Source of the DNA: Bog-950 sp964615305
GTDB lineage: Bacteria; Bacteroidota; Bacteroidia; Chitinophagales; LD1
Assembly: GCA_964615305.1 (NCBI GenBank)
Contig: CAZTNA010000006.1
Span: forward strand, 1 to 64,000
DNA: 64,000 nt
Direction: 5' to 3'
Shown one piece after another: positions 17,927 to 26,366 of this stretch; position 1 is the stretch's first letter, and each line of letters opens with the position of its first letter. The notes beneath the pieces are model-generated. The model had not been told where the DNA came from and made no database searches. It saw nothing but the letters and a program-made list of their open reading frames with translations. A program made the position numbers and the translations under genes.

Positions 17927-19279
17927 GTGAGAAAACTAACTGTGCTTGGCGTGTTGCTGTTACTTCAGCAACTGTGTATAGCTTCTGCTGCCGATAGTAC
18001 CACTTCTATACGCCAACGGCATACCAAGCCCAAGCTTTTTGCATCTCCGGTAGTGGGTTCTGTAACATCTACCTCGGCTAAAATATGGATAGCTTACCGT
18101 GGCAACGGACAAAATGCACTCATACTTGGCGATACTGCAGAGCACAAAGTGTATTACCCCACTCGTGTAGAGTATATAACAGGCAAAAAAGGAGAAGTAG
18201 CCCTTACTATGGAGTTTACAGGTTTAAAACCCAATAGGGTGTATAATGTGTTGGTGTCTATTGGGGGGTGGGGCACACATACCCATGCCAGTTTTAGCAC
18301 CCAGTCAGCCGAGGCTGTAAAAGACTTTAATTTTCAGTTGGGTTCATGTGCGTTAATGATGCCCGGAGCTGCCCGCGTTTTGTTTCCGGCTGCCAGCACA
18401 TTTATTTTTAAGCGCATGAAAAAGAAGGGGGCAGATTTTATGCTTTGGTTGGGCGATGATGTGTACTACTGGAAAAACAGCTACAAAAGTTTCGATGGAA
18501 TGTTTCGGCTGAATCTGCGTGTTAGAAAATCATTTACGTTTTACCGTAATTTTCTTTCGAGCATGCCGCAATATGCCATTTGGGACGATCATGATTTTGG
18601 CCCCAATGACAGCGGCCGTGAATTTGCACTCAAAGATTCGTCATTAAAAGTGTTTAAAGGCATGTGGCCCAACACCTATCCGAAAGGCGAAGAGTTTAGA
18701 GGCAACTACTTTAACTTCAGATACTACGATGCTGAGTTTTTTATGTGTGATGACCGGTACTCGCGCCAGGTAGAAGGGGCAGATTCTACTTCGCCATTTT
18801 TGGGAGAAACCCAGTTGGTATGGTTGAAAAATAAACTGTTGTTAAGCGATGCCACTTTCAAATTTATAGCTATTGGCTCGCAGGTATTAAATGATAACCA
18901 CTTTGGAGAGTCGTATGCCGAGTATGAAAAAGAGCGCAACGAACTGCTCGATTTTATTGCCGATAATAATGTAAAGGGGGTGGTTTTTCTTACAGGCGAT
19001 AAACATTTCAGCGAACTGAGTAAACGCGAGTGGAAAGGATACCCCATGTATGACTTTACCTGCTCGCCATTAACCTCGCCCCCCTTGCCGCGCAGATTAT
19101 TGGGAGCTTACCATAACCACCACCGCGTGCCCGGTTCCGATTACGGCAGACGCAATTTTGGTAAGATATGGCTGAGCGGTGAGGCAGGCAACCGCCAAAT
19201 GAAAATTGATATAGTTGGCAGAGAAGGCAAAACAAGACGAACGTTTACACTACACCAAAACGAATTGGGGAAAAAGTGA
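17927..19279 (+). CDS. PhoD-like alkaline phosphatase/phosphodiesterase
   Basis: A 450-residue exported metallophosphatase starting at GTG 17927, which opens a signal peptide (RKLTVLGVLLLLQQLCIASAAD). An N-terminal Ig/fibronectin-like domain (~35-125) precedes the PhoD metal-binding core: GSCALM, WLGDDVYYW, IWDDHDFGPNDSG and LTGDKHFSEL. The family hydrolyses phosphodiesters and monoesters, including teichoic or phospholipid-type substrates, with Ca/Fe centres. The acyltransferase gene follows 25 bp after its stop, so the pair may be co-transcribed and act on envelope lipids or glycolipids; that link is inference. There is no T9SS tail, so the protein is probably periplasmic. Confidence 0.9.
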   Translation: MRKLTVLGVLLLLQQLCIASAADSTTSIRQRHTKPKLFASPVVGSVTSTSAKIWIAYRGNGQNALILGDTAEHKVYYPTRVEYITGKKGEVALTMEFTGLKPNRVYNVLVSIGGWGTHTHASFSTQSAEAVKDFNFQLGSCALMMPGAARVLFPAASTFIFKRMKKKGADFMLWLGDDVYYWKNSYKSFDGMFRLNLRVRKSFTFYRNFLSSMPQYAIWDDHDFGPNDSGREFALKDSSLKVFKGMWPNTYPKGEEFRGNYFNFRYYDAEFFMCDDRYSRQVEGADSTSPFLGETQLVWLKNKLLLSDATFKFIAIGSQVLNDNHFGESYAEYEKERNELLDFIADNNVKGVVFLTGDKHFSELSKREWKGYPMYDFTCSPLTSPPLPRRLLGAYHNHHRVPGSDYGRRNFGKIWLSGEAGNRQMKIDIVGREGKTRRTFTLHQNELGKK

Positions 19280-19304
19280 TTTAGTAAATGACAGTTGCCC
19301 GAAA

Positions 19305-20177
19305 ATGATTTCTTATTACCTGATAGTGCCATTTCTGTTTTTTTTTGCTTACCTGCCGTCACCGGTGTTGTACGCGTTGGCCGAAGTAGTGGCCTGGTTT
19401 CTGCGAGTAGTAGTGCGCTACCGGAAACAAGTTGTACTCACCAACCTGGGTCATTCATTTCCGGGAAAGTCAGCGTTGGAACTGCAGCAAATAGCTGTTG
19501 ATACTTATCGCCACCTTGCCTACCGTGTAGTAGAAAATATCAAGTGCTTTACCATTGCGCCTCAAGAAATAAATGAGCGCATGCAGGTTAGTAATTTTGA
19601 GTTGCTTAACCATTACCACGCACAAGGAAGGCACGTAGTGCTTATGGTGGGTCATATAGGTTCATGGGAATTTGGCGGATATAAACTTAGTATGGGGTGC
19701 AGGCACCGGGTTTTTGGTATTGTTAGTTTGGTGAGCAACCCCTACTTTAATAAACTGGTACAAGGCACCCGCGGAAAAATGGGCATGAAGCTGATACCTA
19801 TGAAAGAAAGCAAACAGTTTTTTAAAGAGCCGCTTACCGAGCTTTCACTCGGTATTTTTATTAGCGATCAGTCACCGTCAAACCCATCAAAAGCTTATTG
19901 GACAAATTTTTTACACCGGCCAACTGCCTTTTTTAAAGGGGCCGAAGCCTATGCGCGGCTGCACAACTGTGTAGTGCTTTACCCCAAAATAGTGCAAACC
20001 AAACGCGGGTACTATTCAGCCGAAATTTTTGTGATTGAAGAAAACCCGAACTCAGTTCCCGAAAACACTATCACCGAAAAGTTTGTTCGCCTCTTAGAGC
20101 AACAAATTACTGAAACCCCTGCCGACTGGCTTTGGAGCCACAAACGCTGGAAACACTCACCACCGGCTGATACCTGA
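19305..20177 (+). CDS. Lipid A-type lysophospholipid acyltransferase (LpxL/HtrB family)
   Basis: 290 residues from ATG 19305 (MISYYLIVPFLFFFAYLPSP). An upstream in-frame start at 19215 would overlap the PhoD gene and displace the membrane anchor. The catalytic HxxxxE motif is in GHIGSWEFGG, followed by the acceptor-site region (ISDQSPSNPS) and WLWSHKRWKH near the C-terminus, all typical of the lauroyl/myristoyl acyltransferases. They transfer acyl chains to Kdo-lipid A or related glycolipids at the inner membrane. Bacteroidota often have one such gene. Acyl preference cannot be judged. Confidence 0.9.
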   Translation: MISYYLIVPFLFFFAYLPSPVLYALAEVVAWFLRVVVRYRKQVVLTNLGHSFPGKSALELQQIAVDTYRHLAYRVVENIKCFTIAPQEINERMQVSNFELLNHYHAQGRHVVLMVGHIGSWEFGGYKLSMGCRHRVFGIVSLVSNPYFNKLVQGTRGKMGMKLIPMKESKQFFKEPLTELSLGIFISDQSPSNPSKAYWTNFLHRPTAFFKGAEAYARLHNCVVLYPKIVQTKRGYYSAEIFVIEENPNSVPENTITEKFVRLLEQQITETPADWLWSHKRWKHSPPADT

Positions 20178-20326
20178 GTATATGTTATTGCCTGTATCAG
20201 ATGCATAGCTCAACATTATGTAAGCAGGTGAGTAAGTGTTATGTTTTGTAAAATAGCGTGAAAACAGTTCGGTTTTTTTTTGGCGGAAGCCAATCAGAAT
20301 ACATTTACAGTCTAAATTTTCACTGT

Positions 20327-21112
20327 ATGAAAAAGTCATATTCTGTATTGGTTATCATGATTACCGTTTTCATGTTATCGGCACAAAATGAAAAGCCACT
20401 CTTTGAAAAAAACGGGATAAAAATTTTTGCACATAGTAAGACACCAGACTTTCCGGAGGCAGAGTTAAAGTTGGTAACACCTGCACCTAACTCGGTAGTA
20501 AAAGCCGGTAAAGATACGTTCAGTTTTTCTGTAACTAACTATACGTTGGGTGCACAAACCCCCGATGCCGATCAGGTTATGTGTGCCAATTCAGCAAAAG
20601 GCCAGCACATTCATTTTATTCTCGACAATCAACCCTATGTAGCATCGTACAGCCATAAGATACCGGCTGATGTAAAAGAAGGAAGTCATGTTTTGCTGGC
20701 ATTCTTATCCCGGTCTTATCATGAAAGCATTAAGCACAAGAAGGCGTATGTGCTTTATCCGTTTGAAGCAGGTAGCAAGGCTGCTACTGAAGTGAAATTT
20801 AATGCTAAAGCTCCTCACATATTTTTCAGCCGCCCCAAAGGCGATTACATAGGTGAAAAAGAAGTAAAAAGAATTATGCTCGACTTTTATCTGGTGAATT
20901 GCACCCTGTCAGACAAGGGTTATAAAGTACGCGCTACCATTAACGGAACTGAGTTTATGTTTTCGAAATGGGAGCCCTACATTATAGAAGGGTTGCCACT
21001 GGGTGCTAACAAAATTAAACTGGAGCTACTCGATAAAAACGGAAAGCGTGTTGCATCGCCATATAATGGTACCGAGCGCACTTTTAATTTAATTACCGAG
21101 CCACTGAAGTAG
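20327..21112 (+). CDS. Secreted protein of unknown function
   Basis: 261 residues from ATG 20327, with a signal peptide (MKKSYSVLVIMITVFMLSAQ). The GTG at 20258 would add 23 residues before it and is rejected. The mature part is beta-rich. A central GQHIHFILDNQPYVASY segment, followed by EGSHVLLAFLSRSYHES, resembles DUF4399-like or phosphopeptide-binding-annotated proteins with a conserved His-x-His. A second similar beta domain follows (LVNCTLSDKGYKVRATINGTEF ... GLPLGANKIKLELLD). I cannot assign a function. It lies between the acyltransferase and the peptide-binding lipoprotein, all on the same strand. Confidence 0.7.
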   Translation: MKKSYSVLVIMITVFMLSAQNEKPLFEKNGIKIFAHSKTPDFPEAELKLVTPAPNSVVKAGKDTFSFSVTNYTLGAQTPDADQVMCANSAKGQHIHFILDNQPYVASYSHKIPADVKEGSHVLLAFLSRSYHESIKHKKAYVLYPFEAGSKAATEVKFNAKAPHIFFSRPKGDYIGEKEVKRIMLDFYLVNCTLSDKGYKVRATINGTEFMFSKWEPYIIEGLPLGANKIKLELLDKNGKRVASPYNGTERTFNLITEPLK

Positions 21113-21226
21113 GCCAGGCCTTTCAACTGTAGTGAATTTGGTTTTTGCTGAATAAAATGTTACCAACTATTGCCTCATATACCGGCAAGGGAGGTTGACG
21201 GATTGTTGCACTTGTTACATTTGTGT

Positions 21227-22870
21227 ATGCGCAAAATTCAAATTTTCATCTTGGGTGTTCTGTTTTTTGGTTTAGTTGTTTTACTGTTTACCGGATGCCA
21301 TTCCTGCACTGATTCATCAGGCACTAACGCTAAGTTTTTTCGATATAACCAGGCTAGCGGCCTTGCTTCGCTTGACCCCGCATTTTCTAAAGATCAATCT
21401 ACTACCTGGGCATGCAACCAGTTGTACAATTCGCTTGTGCAGTTAGACGATCATTTGAATACACAGCCGTGTATAGCTAAAAGCTGGGAAGTATCGGCAG
21501 ATGGAAAGACGTATACGTTTCACCTGCGTACCGATGTAAAGTTTCACGTTAACGACTGCTTTGGCCCAACTAAAACCAGAACTGTAAAAGCGGCTGATGT
21601 GGCTTACAGCTTTAAGCGGGTTATTGATAAAAAAACAGCCAGCCCGGGAGCATGGATTTTTAATAATAGTATTGATACAACGGCCCCCTTTACCGCCTTA
21701 AACGACTCTACGTTTCAGCTAAAACTCAGTCAGCCATTCCGGCCTATGTTGGGTATTTTGTCCATGCAGTATTGCTCTGTAGTTCCTCATGAAGCAGTGG
21801 AGAAGTATGGGGCAGATTTTCGGGCACATCCGGTAGGTACCGGGCCGTTTATGTTTAAAAACTGGAAAGAAGGTACCGCTTTGATTTTGGCAAGAAACCC
21901 CGACTATTTTGAACATGATGAAACCGGAAAAAGTTTGCCGTATCTCGATGGAGTTAAAGTTTCGTTTATAGACAACAAGAAAACAGAGTACCTCTCTTTT
22001 AAACAAAAAGAACTTGACTTTATTAACAGCATAGATGCCAGCTATATAGACGAAGTACTGGATGAAGACGGCAACATGAAACAAGCACTCAAAGAAAAGT
22101 TTAACCTGCTAAAAACTCCTTATCTCAACACAGAGTATCTCGGTTTTCTTACTCAGGAGTTGTTGCCGGGTGAACCTCATCCACTTCTGAATAAGAAATT
22201 AAGACAAGCTATTAACTACGGTTTTGATAGAAAAGAAATGCTCAAGTATTTGCGCAATGGAGTAGGCAAGCCTGCCGAGAGTGGTTTTACACCGTATGGC
22301 CTGCCTTCTTTTGACAGCGAAAAAGTGAGAGGATACACGTATGATGTAAACAAAGCAAAAGCACTTTTGAAAGAAGCCGGCTACGAAGGCGGAAAAGGTT
22401 TGCCGGAAATAAAACTATACACCAACGAAACGTATAAAGAATATGCTTTGTTTATTAGTAAGCAACTTGAGCAGATAGGTGTGGGGGTGAAAGTTGAAAT
22501 ATCGCAACCGGCCATATTGCGCGAATGGATGAGCCAGGGTAAAATTGATTTTTTCAGAGGTAGCTGGCTGGCAGATTATCCCGATGCCGAGAACTACTTT
22601 GCAGTTTTTTACAGTAAAAACGGTTCTCCGCCAAACTACACGCGCTTTAGTCATGCACAGTTCGATGCATTGTACGAACAAGCACTTATAGAAAGTAATG
22701 AGCAGAAGTTGTTTGAGTTATACCATAAGATGGAGCAGATAATTATTGAGGAAGCACCTGTGGTTCCGCTGTTCTACGATGAAGTGCTTCGATTTTCGCA
22801 AAAAAATGTGGAGGGCCTTACGGCCAACGGCTTAAATCTGCTTCATTTGAAACGAGTGAAGATTCAGTAA
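21227..22870 (+). CDS. Peptide/nickel-type ABC transporter substrate-binding lipoprotein
   Basis: 547 residues from ATG 21227, which gives a lipoprotein signal ending LLFTGC; the longer frame from 21170 buries it and is rejected. It belongs to the SBP_bac_5 family (DppA/OppA/NikA): SLDPAFSKDQSTTW, CIAKSWEVSADGKTYTFHLRTDVKFH, VGTGPFMFKNWKEG and LRQAINYGFDRKEML are all family landmarks. It should bind oligopeptides or similar solutes for an importer. The only matching permease in the window is at 1312-2391 on the other strand, so partnership is unproven. Its stop codon is immediately followed by the ATG of the tRNA methyltransferase gene. Confidence 0.93.
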   Translation: MRKIQIFILGVLFFGLVVLLFTGCHSCTDSSGTNAKFFRYNQASGLASLDPAFSKDQSTTWACNQLYNSLVQLDDHLNTQPCIAKSWEVSADGKTYTFHLRTDVKFHVNDCFGPTKTRTVKAADVAYSFKRVIDKKTASPGAWIFNNSIDTTAPFTALNDSTFQLKLSQPFRPMLGILSMQYCSVVPHEAVEKYGADFRAHPVGTGPFMFKNWKEGTALILARNPDYFEHDETGKSLPYLDGVKVSFIDNKKTEYLSFKQKELDFINSIDASYIDEVLDEDGNMKQALKEKFNLLKTPYLNTEYLGFLTQELLPGEPHPLLNKKLRQAINYGFDRKEMLKYLRNGVGKPAESGFTPYGLPSFDSEKVRGYTYDVNKAKALLKEAGYEGGKGLPEIKLYTNETYKEYALFISKQLEQIGVGVKVEISQPAILREWMSQGKIDFFRGSWLADYPDAENYFAVFYSKNGSPPNYTRFSHAQFDALYEQALIESNEQKLFELYHKMEQIIIEEAPVVPLFYDEVLRFSQKNVEGLTANGLNLLHLKRVKIQ

Positions 22871-23572
22871 ATGAACTCATCGGCATTCAGATTTAAACAG
22901 TTTGCAGTAGAGCACAACCAGTGCGCCATGAAAGTAAATACAGATGGTGTGTTGCTGGGCGCATGGGCTGATGTATCTAATTCAACCCGAATTCTTGATG
23001 TAGGAACCGGTAGTGGTGTAATTGCCCTTATGGCCGTTCAGAGAAATAGTAAAGCACAAGTAGATGCCATTGAAATACACGCGCCTTCATTTGAACAAGC
23101 CCGGAAGAATTTTGAGAATAGTAAATGGAGTAATCAGTTGACGGTTTTTCATCAGTCGCTGCAAAAATACTCTGCGGAGTATCCATACGATACTATAATA
23201 AGTAACCCGCCATATTTTGTCAACGACTTGAAAGGAAGCATAGTAAGCAAAAACCGTGCAAAACATACTCTTACGCTTACTTATGGTGAGTTGATAACCC
23301 ACTCTATTCGTTTGCTTACCAGTGCCGGCAAATTGTTTTTTGCAATTCCATCGTTCAACACAGCTATGCTTGCCGCATTAGCGCGGGAGAAAAATTTTTA
23401 CATAACCAGGCAAGCGGATGTAATAGCTGTTGAAGGTAAGCAGGCGTACTTGTCATTATTGCAGCTAGAATCAGCACCAAAGATGTTTGATGCGGAGCAC
23501 ATTACTATTCAAAGCAAGAACGGTCAACTTACTAAGCCTTACAAAGTTCTTACCGGAGATTTTTACTTGTAG
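22871..23572 (+). CDS. trmN6: tRNA1(Val) A37 N6-methyltransferase (TrmN6/YfiC-like)
   Basis: A 233-residue class I SAM methyltransferase. It has motif I DVGTGSGVIALM and the adenine-N6 catalytic NPPY motif (ISNPPYF), with the typical N-terminus FRFKQFAVEHNQCAMKVNTDGVLLGAWA. The YfiC group methylates adenosine 37 of tRNA-Val with a CAC/UAC-type anticodon. It begins at the base after the binding-protein stop codon, so it is translated from the same message. The specificity call rests on family resemblance only. Confidence 0.88.
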   Translation: MNSSAFRFKQFAVEHNQCAMKVNTDGVLLGAWADVSNSTRILDVGTGSGVIALMAVQRNSKAQVDAIEIHAPSFEQARKNFENSKWSNQLTVFHQSLQKYSAEYPYDTIISNPPYFVNDLKGSIVSKNRAKHTLTLTYGELITHSIRLLTSAGKLFFAIPSFNTAMLAALAREKNFYITRQADVIAVEGKQAYLSLLQLESAPKMFDAEHITIQSKNGQLTKPYKVLTGDFYL

Positions 23573-23649
23573 CGTTGCTCATTAACAATCATTATAAGTA
23601 TTACTTATTCAGTTATTGCCGACATACTACATGTGTTATTTCAAAAAAA

Positions 23650-23657
23650 TATATTTG
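23650..23657 (+). promoter_or_regulatory. Probable -7 element for DUF1573-yajC
   Basis: TATATTTG matches TAnnTTTG exactly and lies 8 bp before the chosen ATG at 23666. I see no clear TTTG at the usual distance upstream. Confidence 0.35.
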
Positions 23658-23665
23658 CGCCCGCT

Positions 23666-24127
23666 ATGAACAAAACAATATTACTTGCCATTGCCACGTT
23701 GTTTGTTACCGGAGTGTTTTCGTGCCGCAAAAAAGGCGAGCAGCCCGAAAGCCTGAAAATAGATACTGAACTTTTAAAAGACACAACTACCATACAATTT
23801 TTAGATTCGGTTACTTACTATTTTGATACAGTGCAACAAGGCGATAAGGTTGAAACTGCATTCAGGTTTAAGAATACCGGGGATAAAAATTTGATAATTG
23901 CCCGTGCTTTTGGCTCATGTGGCTGCACGGTTCCCGAGTACCCGAAAGATCCTATAGCCCCGGGTGCCGAGGGTACAATAAAAGTTACTTTCAATACAGC
24001 CGGCAAAGAAGCCGCCCAAACCAAAACTATAACTATAGTGTGCAACACAGCGGTTCGTAATGAAACACTCTACTTAAAAGGTTTTGTAAAAACTGAGGAC
24101 GACACGGAGGATTCCCCCTCTAAATAA
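23666..24127 (+). CDS. DUF1573 lipoprotein
   Basis: 153 residues from ATG 23666. The signal ends TGVFSC, a good lipobox, and the earlier frame start at 23633 would bury it. The mature domain is DUF1573, an Ig/MSP-like beta-sandwich: ETAFRFKNTGDKNLIIARAFGSCGCTVPEYPKDPIAPG, with the conserved GCT cysteine. The function is unknown; this family is very common in Bacteroidota and often sits before yajC, as here, with 22 bp between the genes. Confidence 0.9.
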   Translation: MNKTILLAIATLFVTGVFSCRKKGEQPESLKIDTELLKDTTTIQFLDSVTYYFDTVQQGDKVETAFRFKNTGDKNLIIARAFGSCGCTVPEYPKDPIAPGAEGTIKVTFNTAGKEAAQTKTITIVCNTAVRNETLYLKGFVKTEDDTEDSPSK

Positions 24128-24149
24128 TTAGACATTTAAAACAAGAAAT

Positions 24150-24455
24150 ATGGATCAAATAGGACTTTTATTTATGGGCGGCATGCTCTTGGTTATGTGG
24201 CTGTTTTTTATTCGACCGCAAGCCAAACAAGCACGCTTAGCTAAAGAATTTCAAACCGGTATTGAAAAAGGCGCGCGGGTAGTAACCAGCGGAGGCATTC
24301 ACGGTAAAATTCTAAAAGCAGAAGATACTTCGGTTTTGCTTGAAATAGATAGCAATGTAAAGATACGCATAGAGCGTTCGGCTATTTCAATGGAACTTAG
24401 CAAAGCCGCCTATGGAGATGACGCTAAAAAGGCAGATGCCCCGGCAAGCACCTGA
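24150..24455 (+). CDS. yajC: Preprotein translocase subunit YajC
   Basis: A 101-residue single-span membrane protein. The N-terminal helix LLFMGGMLLVMWLFFIRPQ ends in the family FIRPQ motif. A small cytoplasmic domain follows with KGARVVTSGGIHGKI and VLLEIDSNVKIRIERSAI. It joins SecDF at the Sec translocon. The gene follows the DUF1573 lipoprotein gene and precedes rpsP after a 132-bp spacer that contains a separate promoter. Confidence 0.95.
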   Translation: MDQIGLLFMGGMLLVMWLFFIRPQAKQARLAKEFQTGIEKGARVVTSGGIHGKILKAEDTSVLLEIDSNVKIRIERSAISMELSKAAYGDDAKKADAPAST

Positions 24456-24493
24456 TACATGCTGTTTTAGCATTTAATTTTAGTTAGTTCCTG

Positions 24494-24524
24494 TTTGGAG
24501 AAAAGAATAATTCGTTCATATTTG
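24494..24524 (+). promoter_or_regulatory. Predicted promoter of rpsP-rimM-trmD
   Basis: TTTG at 24494-24497, 19 bp spacing, then CATATTTG at 24517-24524 (one mismatch to TAnnTTTG). It would start transcription near 24530, about 55 nt before the rpsP ATG. Confidence 0.5.
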
Positions 24525-24587
24525 CGTCCCTTTTCGAAAAAGAGGATTAATAAATATTGTTCACCAACCCTAAAATTCATTTTAGAC

Positions 24588-25130
24588 ATGGCAGTTAAAA
24601 TAAGATTACAGAGACACGGAAGAGGCAAACGCCCATATTACCACATTGTGGCAACTGACAGCCGCGCACCACGTGACGGAAAATATATCGAGCGGATAGG
24701 CGATTACAACCCACTTACCAAACCGGCTACTATTAATGTAAACGTTGATAAAGCAGTTGACTGGTTAGTAAAAGGAGCTGAAGCTACAGATACTGTTAAC
24801 GCAATTTTCAAATACAAAGGTGTGCTTTACAAAAAGCATTTGTTGCGCGGAGTTGTTAAAGGAGCATTTTCTGCTGAAGCAGCGGAACAAAAGTTTGCTC
24901 AATGGGTAGAAGAGCACAAGAACAAAGTTCTTGACCATGCACGCAAGCACCATAAGGATAAGTCAGAAATTGCAGCAAAGTTGTTAGAACAAGAGCAAAA
25001 GAAAGCTGCTGACCGCGATGCAAAACGCGCTGCCGCTTTAGCTGCGAAAGAAGAAGAAGCTACACCGGCTGCAGAATCAACAGAAGAAGCACCGGCCGCT
25101 GACGCAACCGAAACGCCCGCAGAAAACTAA
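24588..25130 (+). CDS. rpsP: 30S ribosomal protein S16
   Basis: 180 residues from ATG 24588 (MAVKIRLQRHGRGKRPYYHIVATDSRAPRDGKYIERIGDYNP condenses to the classic MAVKIRL...RPYYHI...RDGKYIE signature). In-frame codons upstream to 24495 are not homologous. The S16 fold ends near residue 85. The remaining 95 residues are a charged, Ala/Glu/Lys-rich helical tail, which is usual in Bacteroidota but absent from E. coli S16. It is the first gene of the rpsP-rimM-trmD group, 6 bp before rimM. Confidence 0.97.
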   Translation: MAVKIRLQRHGRGKRPYYHIVATDSRAPRDGKYIERIGDYNPLTKPATINVNVDKAVDWLVKGAEATDTVNAIFKYKGVLYKKHLLRGVVKGAFSAEAAEQKFAQWVEEHKNKVLDHARKHHKDKSEIAAKLLEQEQKKAADRDAKRAAALAAKEEEATPAAESTEEAPAADATETPAEN

Positions 25131-25136
25131 TAGCGC

Positions 25137-25655
25137 ATGACTGAATCATATATTTCAGTCGGTAAACTTGGAAAGCCCCACGGAATACGCGGGGCTTTTC
25201 GTTTTTTGTTACATCGTGAACTTCGCAGCAAGGGCAACATGCCGAGCCATTTTATACTCCGGCAAAAAGGCAGCCATTTGCCTTTTTTTATTTCACAGTT
25301 AGAATGGACCGGCTTTAATGAAGGCATTGTTTTGTTTGAAGAAATTTCTACTCCCGAAAAAGCAAAGTTGTTTAACGGCAGCGAACTTCTGCTTGATGAA
25401 AAAACAGTGAACCGGCTTTTTAAGAAAACACTAAACGATTTTGACTATTTGACAGGTTGCATGGCTTTAGACGAGTTTGGTGACGATATTGGAACCATTG
25501 AAGCCATTGAAGAAACACCGGGACAATTGATGGCTACTATCAATTGTAAAGGAAAGGTTGTGCTTATTCCATTAGCTGACGACTTTATTGTTAGCACTGA
25601 TAAGCGCAAAAAGCAAATAACTTTATCGTTGCCGGATGGTTTGCTTGATTTATAA
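25137..25655 (+). CDS. rimM: Ribosome maturation factor RimM
   Basis: A 172-residue protein that binds S19 and assists 30S head maturation. The N-terminal RimM domain shows VGKLGKPHGIRGAFRF, and the C-terminal PRC-barrel shows CMALDEFGDDIGTIEAIEETPGQLMATI and VLIPLADDFI. It starts 6 bp after rpsP, and trmD starts 9 bp after its stop. The first 25 codons contain a terminator-like hairpin with U-tract (25172-25207), described separately. Confidence 0.95.
   Translation: MTESYISVGKLGKPHGIRGAFRFLLHRELRSKGNMPSHFILRQKGSHLPFFISQLEWTGFNEGIVLFEEISTPEKAKLFNGSELLLDEKTVNRLFKKTLNDFDYLTGCMALDEFGDDIGTIEAIEETPGQLMATINCKGKVVLIPLADDFIVSTDKRKKQITLSLPDGLLDL
25172..25207 (+). terminator. Terminator-like hairpin inside the 5' end of rimM
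   Basis: AAAGCCCC (25172-25179) pairs with GGGGCTTT (25191-25198) around an 11-nt loop and is followed by TCGTTTTTT. It lies inside rimM codons for the conserved KPHGIRG motif. It could be a chance product of those codons or an attenuator lowering rimM-trmD expression relative to rpsP. Confidence 0.4.
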
Positions 25656-25664
25656 TTGCTGAGT

Positions 25665-26351
25665 ATGCGTATAGATATTATTTCTGTTGTTCCTGATTTG
25701 CTTCAAGGCCCGTTTAACCATTCTATTCTTAAACGAGCGCGTGAAAAGAAACTTCTTGAGGTTAACGTGATTAACCTCCGCGATTTTAGCACCAGCAAAC
25801 AAAAACAGGTGGATGATTACCAGTATGGAGGAGGTGCAGGCATGGTAATGATGTGCGAACCAATTTCTAATTGCATTGAGCATCTTACAACACAACGCAC
25901 ATACGATGACATTATATATATGACCCCCGATGGCGAAACTATGAACCAGCGAATGATGAATTCGTTTTCGCTTAAAGGAAACCTCATTATACTTTGCGGG
26001 CATTATAAAGGTATTGATGAGCGTATTCGTCAGCTTTACATTACCCGCGAAATTTCTATTGGTGATTATGTACTAAGCGGAGGTGAGTTGGCTGCGGCTG
26101 TTTTTGTTGATGCGGTAGGCCGATTGCTGCCCGGAGTGCTGAATGATGAAACATCGGCACTGAGCGATTCGTTTCAGGATAATTTACTATCGCCTCCGGT
26201 TTACACCCGCCCCGAGAATTTTAAAAGCATGGCTGTGCCGGAGGTGTTGCTGTCGGGGCATGAGAAAAAAATAAATGAGTGGCGTTACGAAAAAGCGGTA
26301 GAACGCACCAAAAACCGCAGACCAGATTTGCTGAGTGATGATTCGCAATAG
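25665..26351 (+). CDS. trmD: tRNA (guanine37-N1)-methyltransferase TrmD
   Basis: 228 residues from ATG 25665 (MRIDIISVVPDLL); a TTG at 25656 adds three residues and is less likely. It is a SPOUT-class trefoil-knot enzyme with landmarks YQYGGGAGMVMMCEP, YMTPDGETMNQ, LIILCGHYKGIDERI, SIGDYVLSGGELAA and LLSGHEKKINEWR. It makes m1G37 in tRNAs reading CNN/GGG codons and prevents frameshifting. It is the last gene of the rpsP operon; rplS is not adjacent. Confidence 0.97.
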   Translation: MRIDIISVVPDLLQGPFNHSILKRAREKKLLEVNVINLRDFSTSKQKQVDDYQYGGGAGMVMMCEPISNCIEHLTTQRTYDDIIYMTPDGETMNQRMMNSFSLKGNLIILCGHYKGIDERIRQLYITREISIGDYVLSGGELAAAVFVDAVGRLLPGVLNDETSALSDSFQDNLLSPPVYTRPENFKSMAVPEVLLSGHEKKINEWRYEKAVERTKNRRPDLLSDDSQ

Positions 26352-26366
26352 CTATGTATTAGTCAA

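Noticed and set aside
20178..20326. A GTG-started N-terminal extension of the unknown secreted protein
   Set aside because: It would place 23 residues before a clean signal peptide; the ATG at 20327 is preferred.
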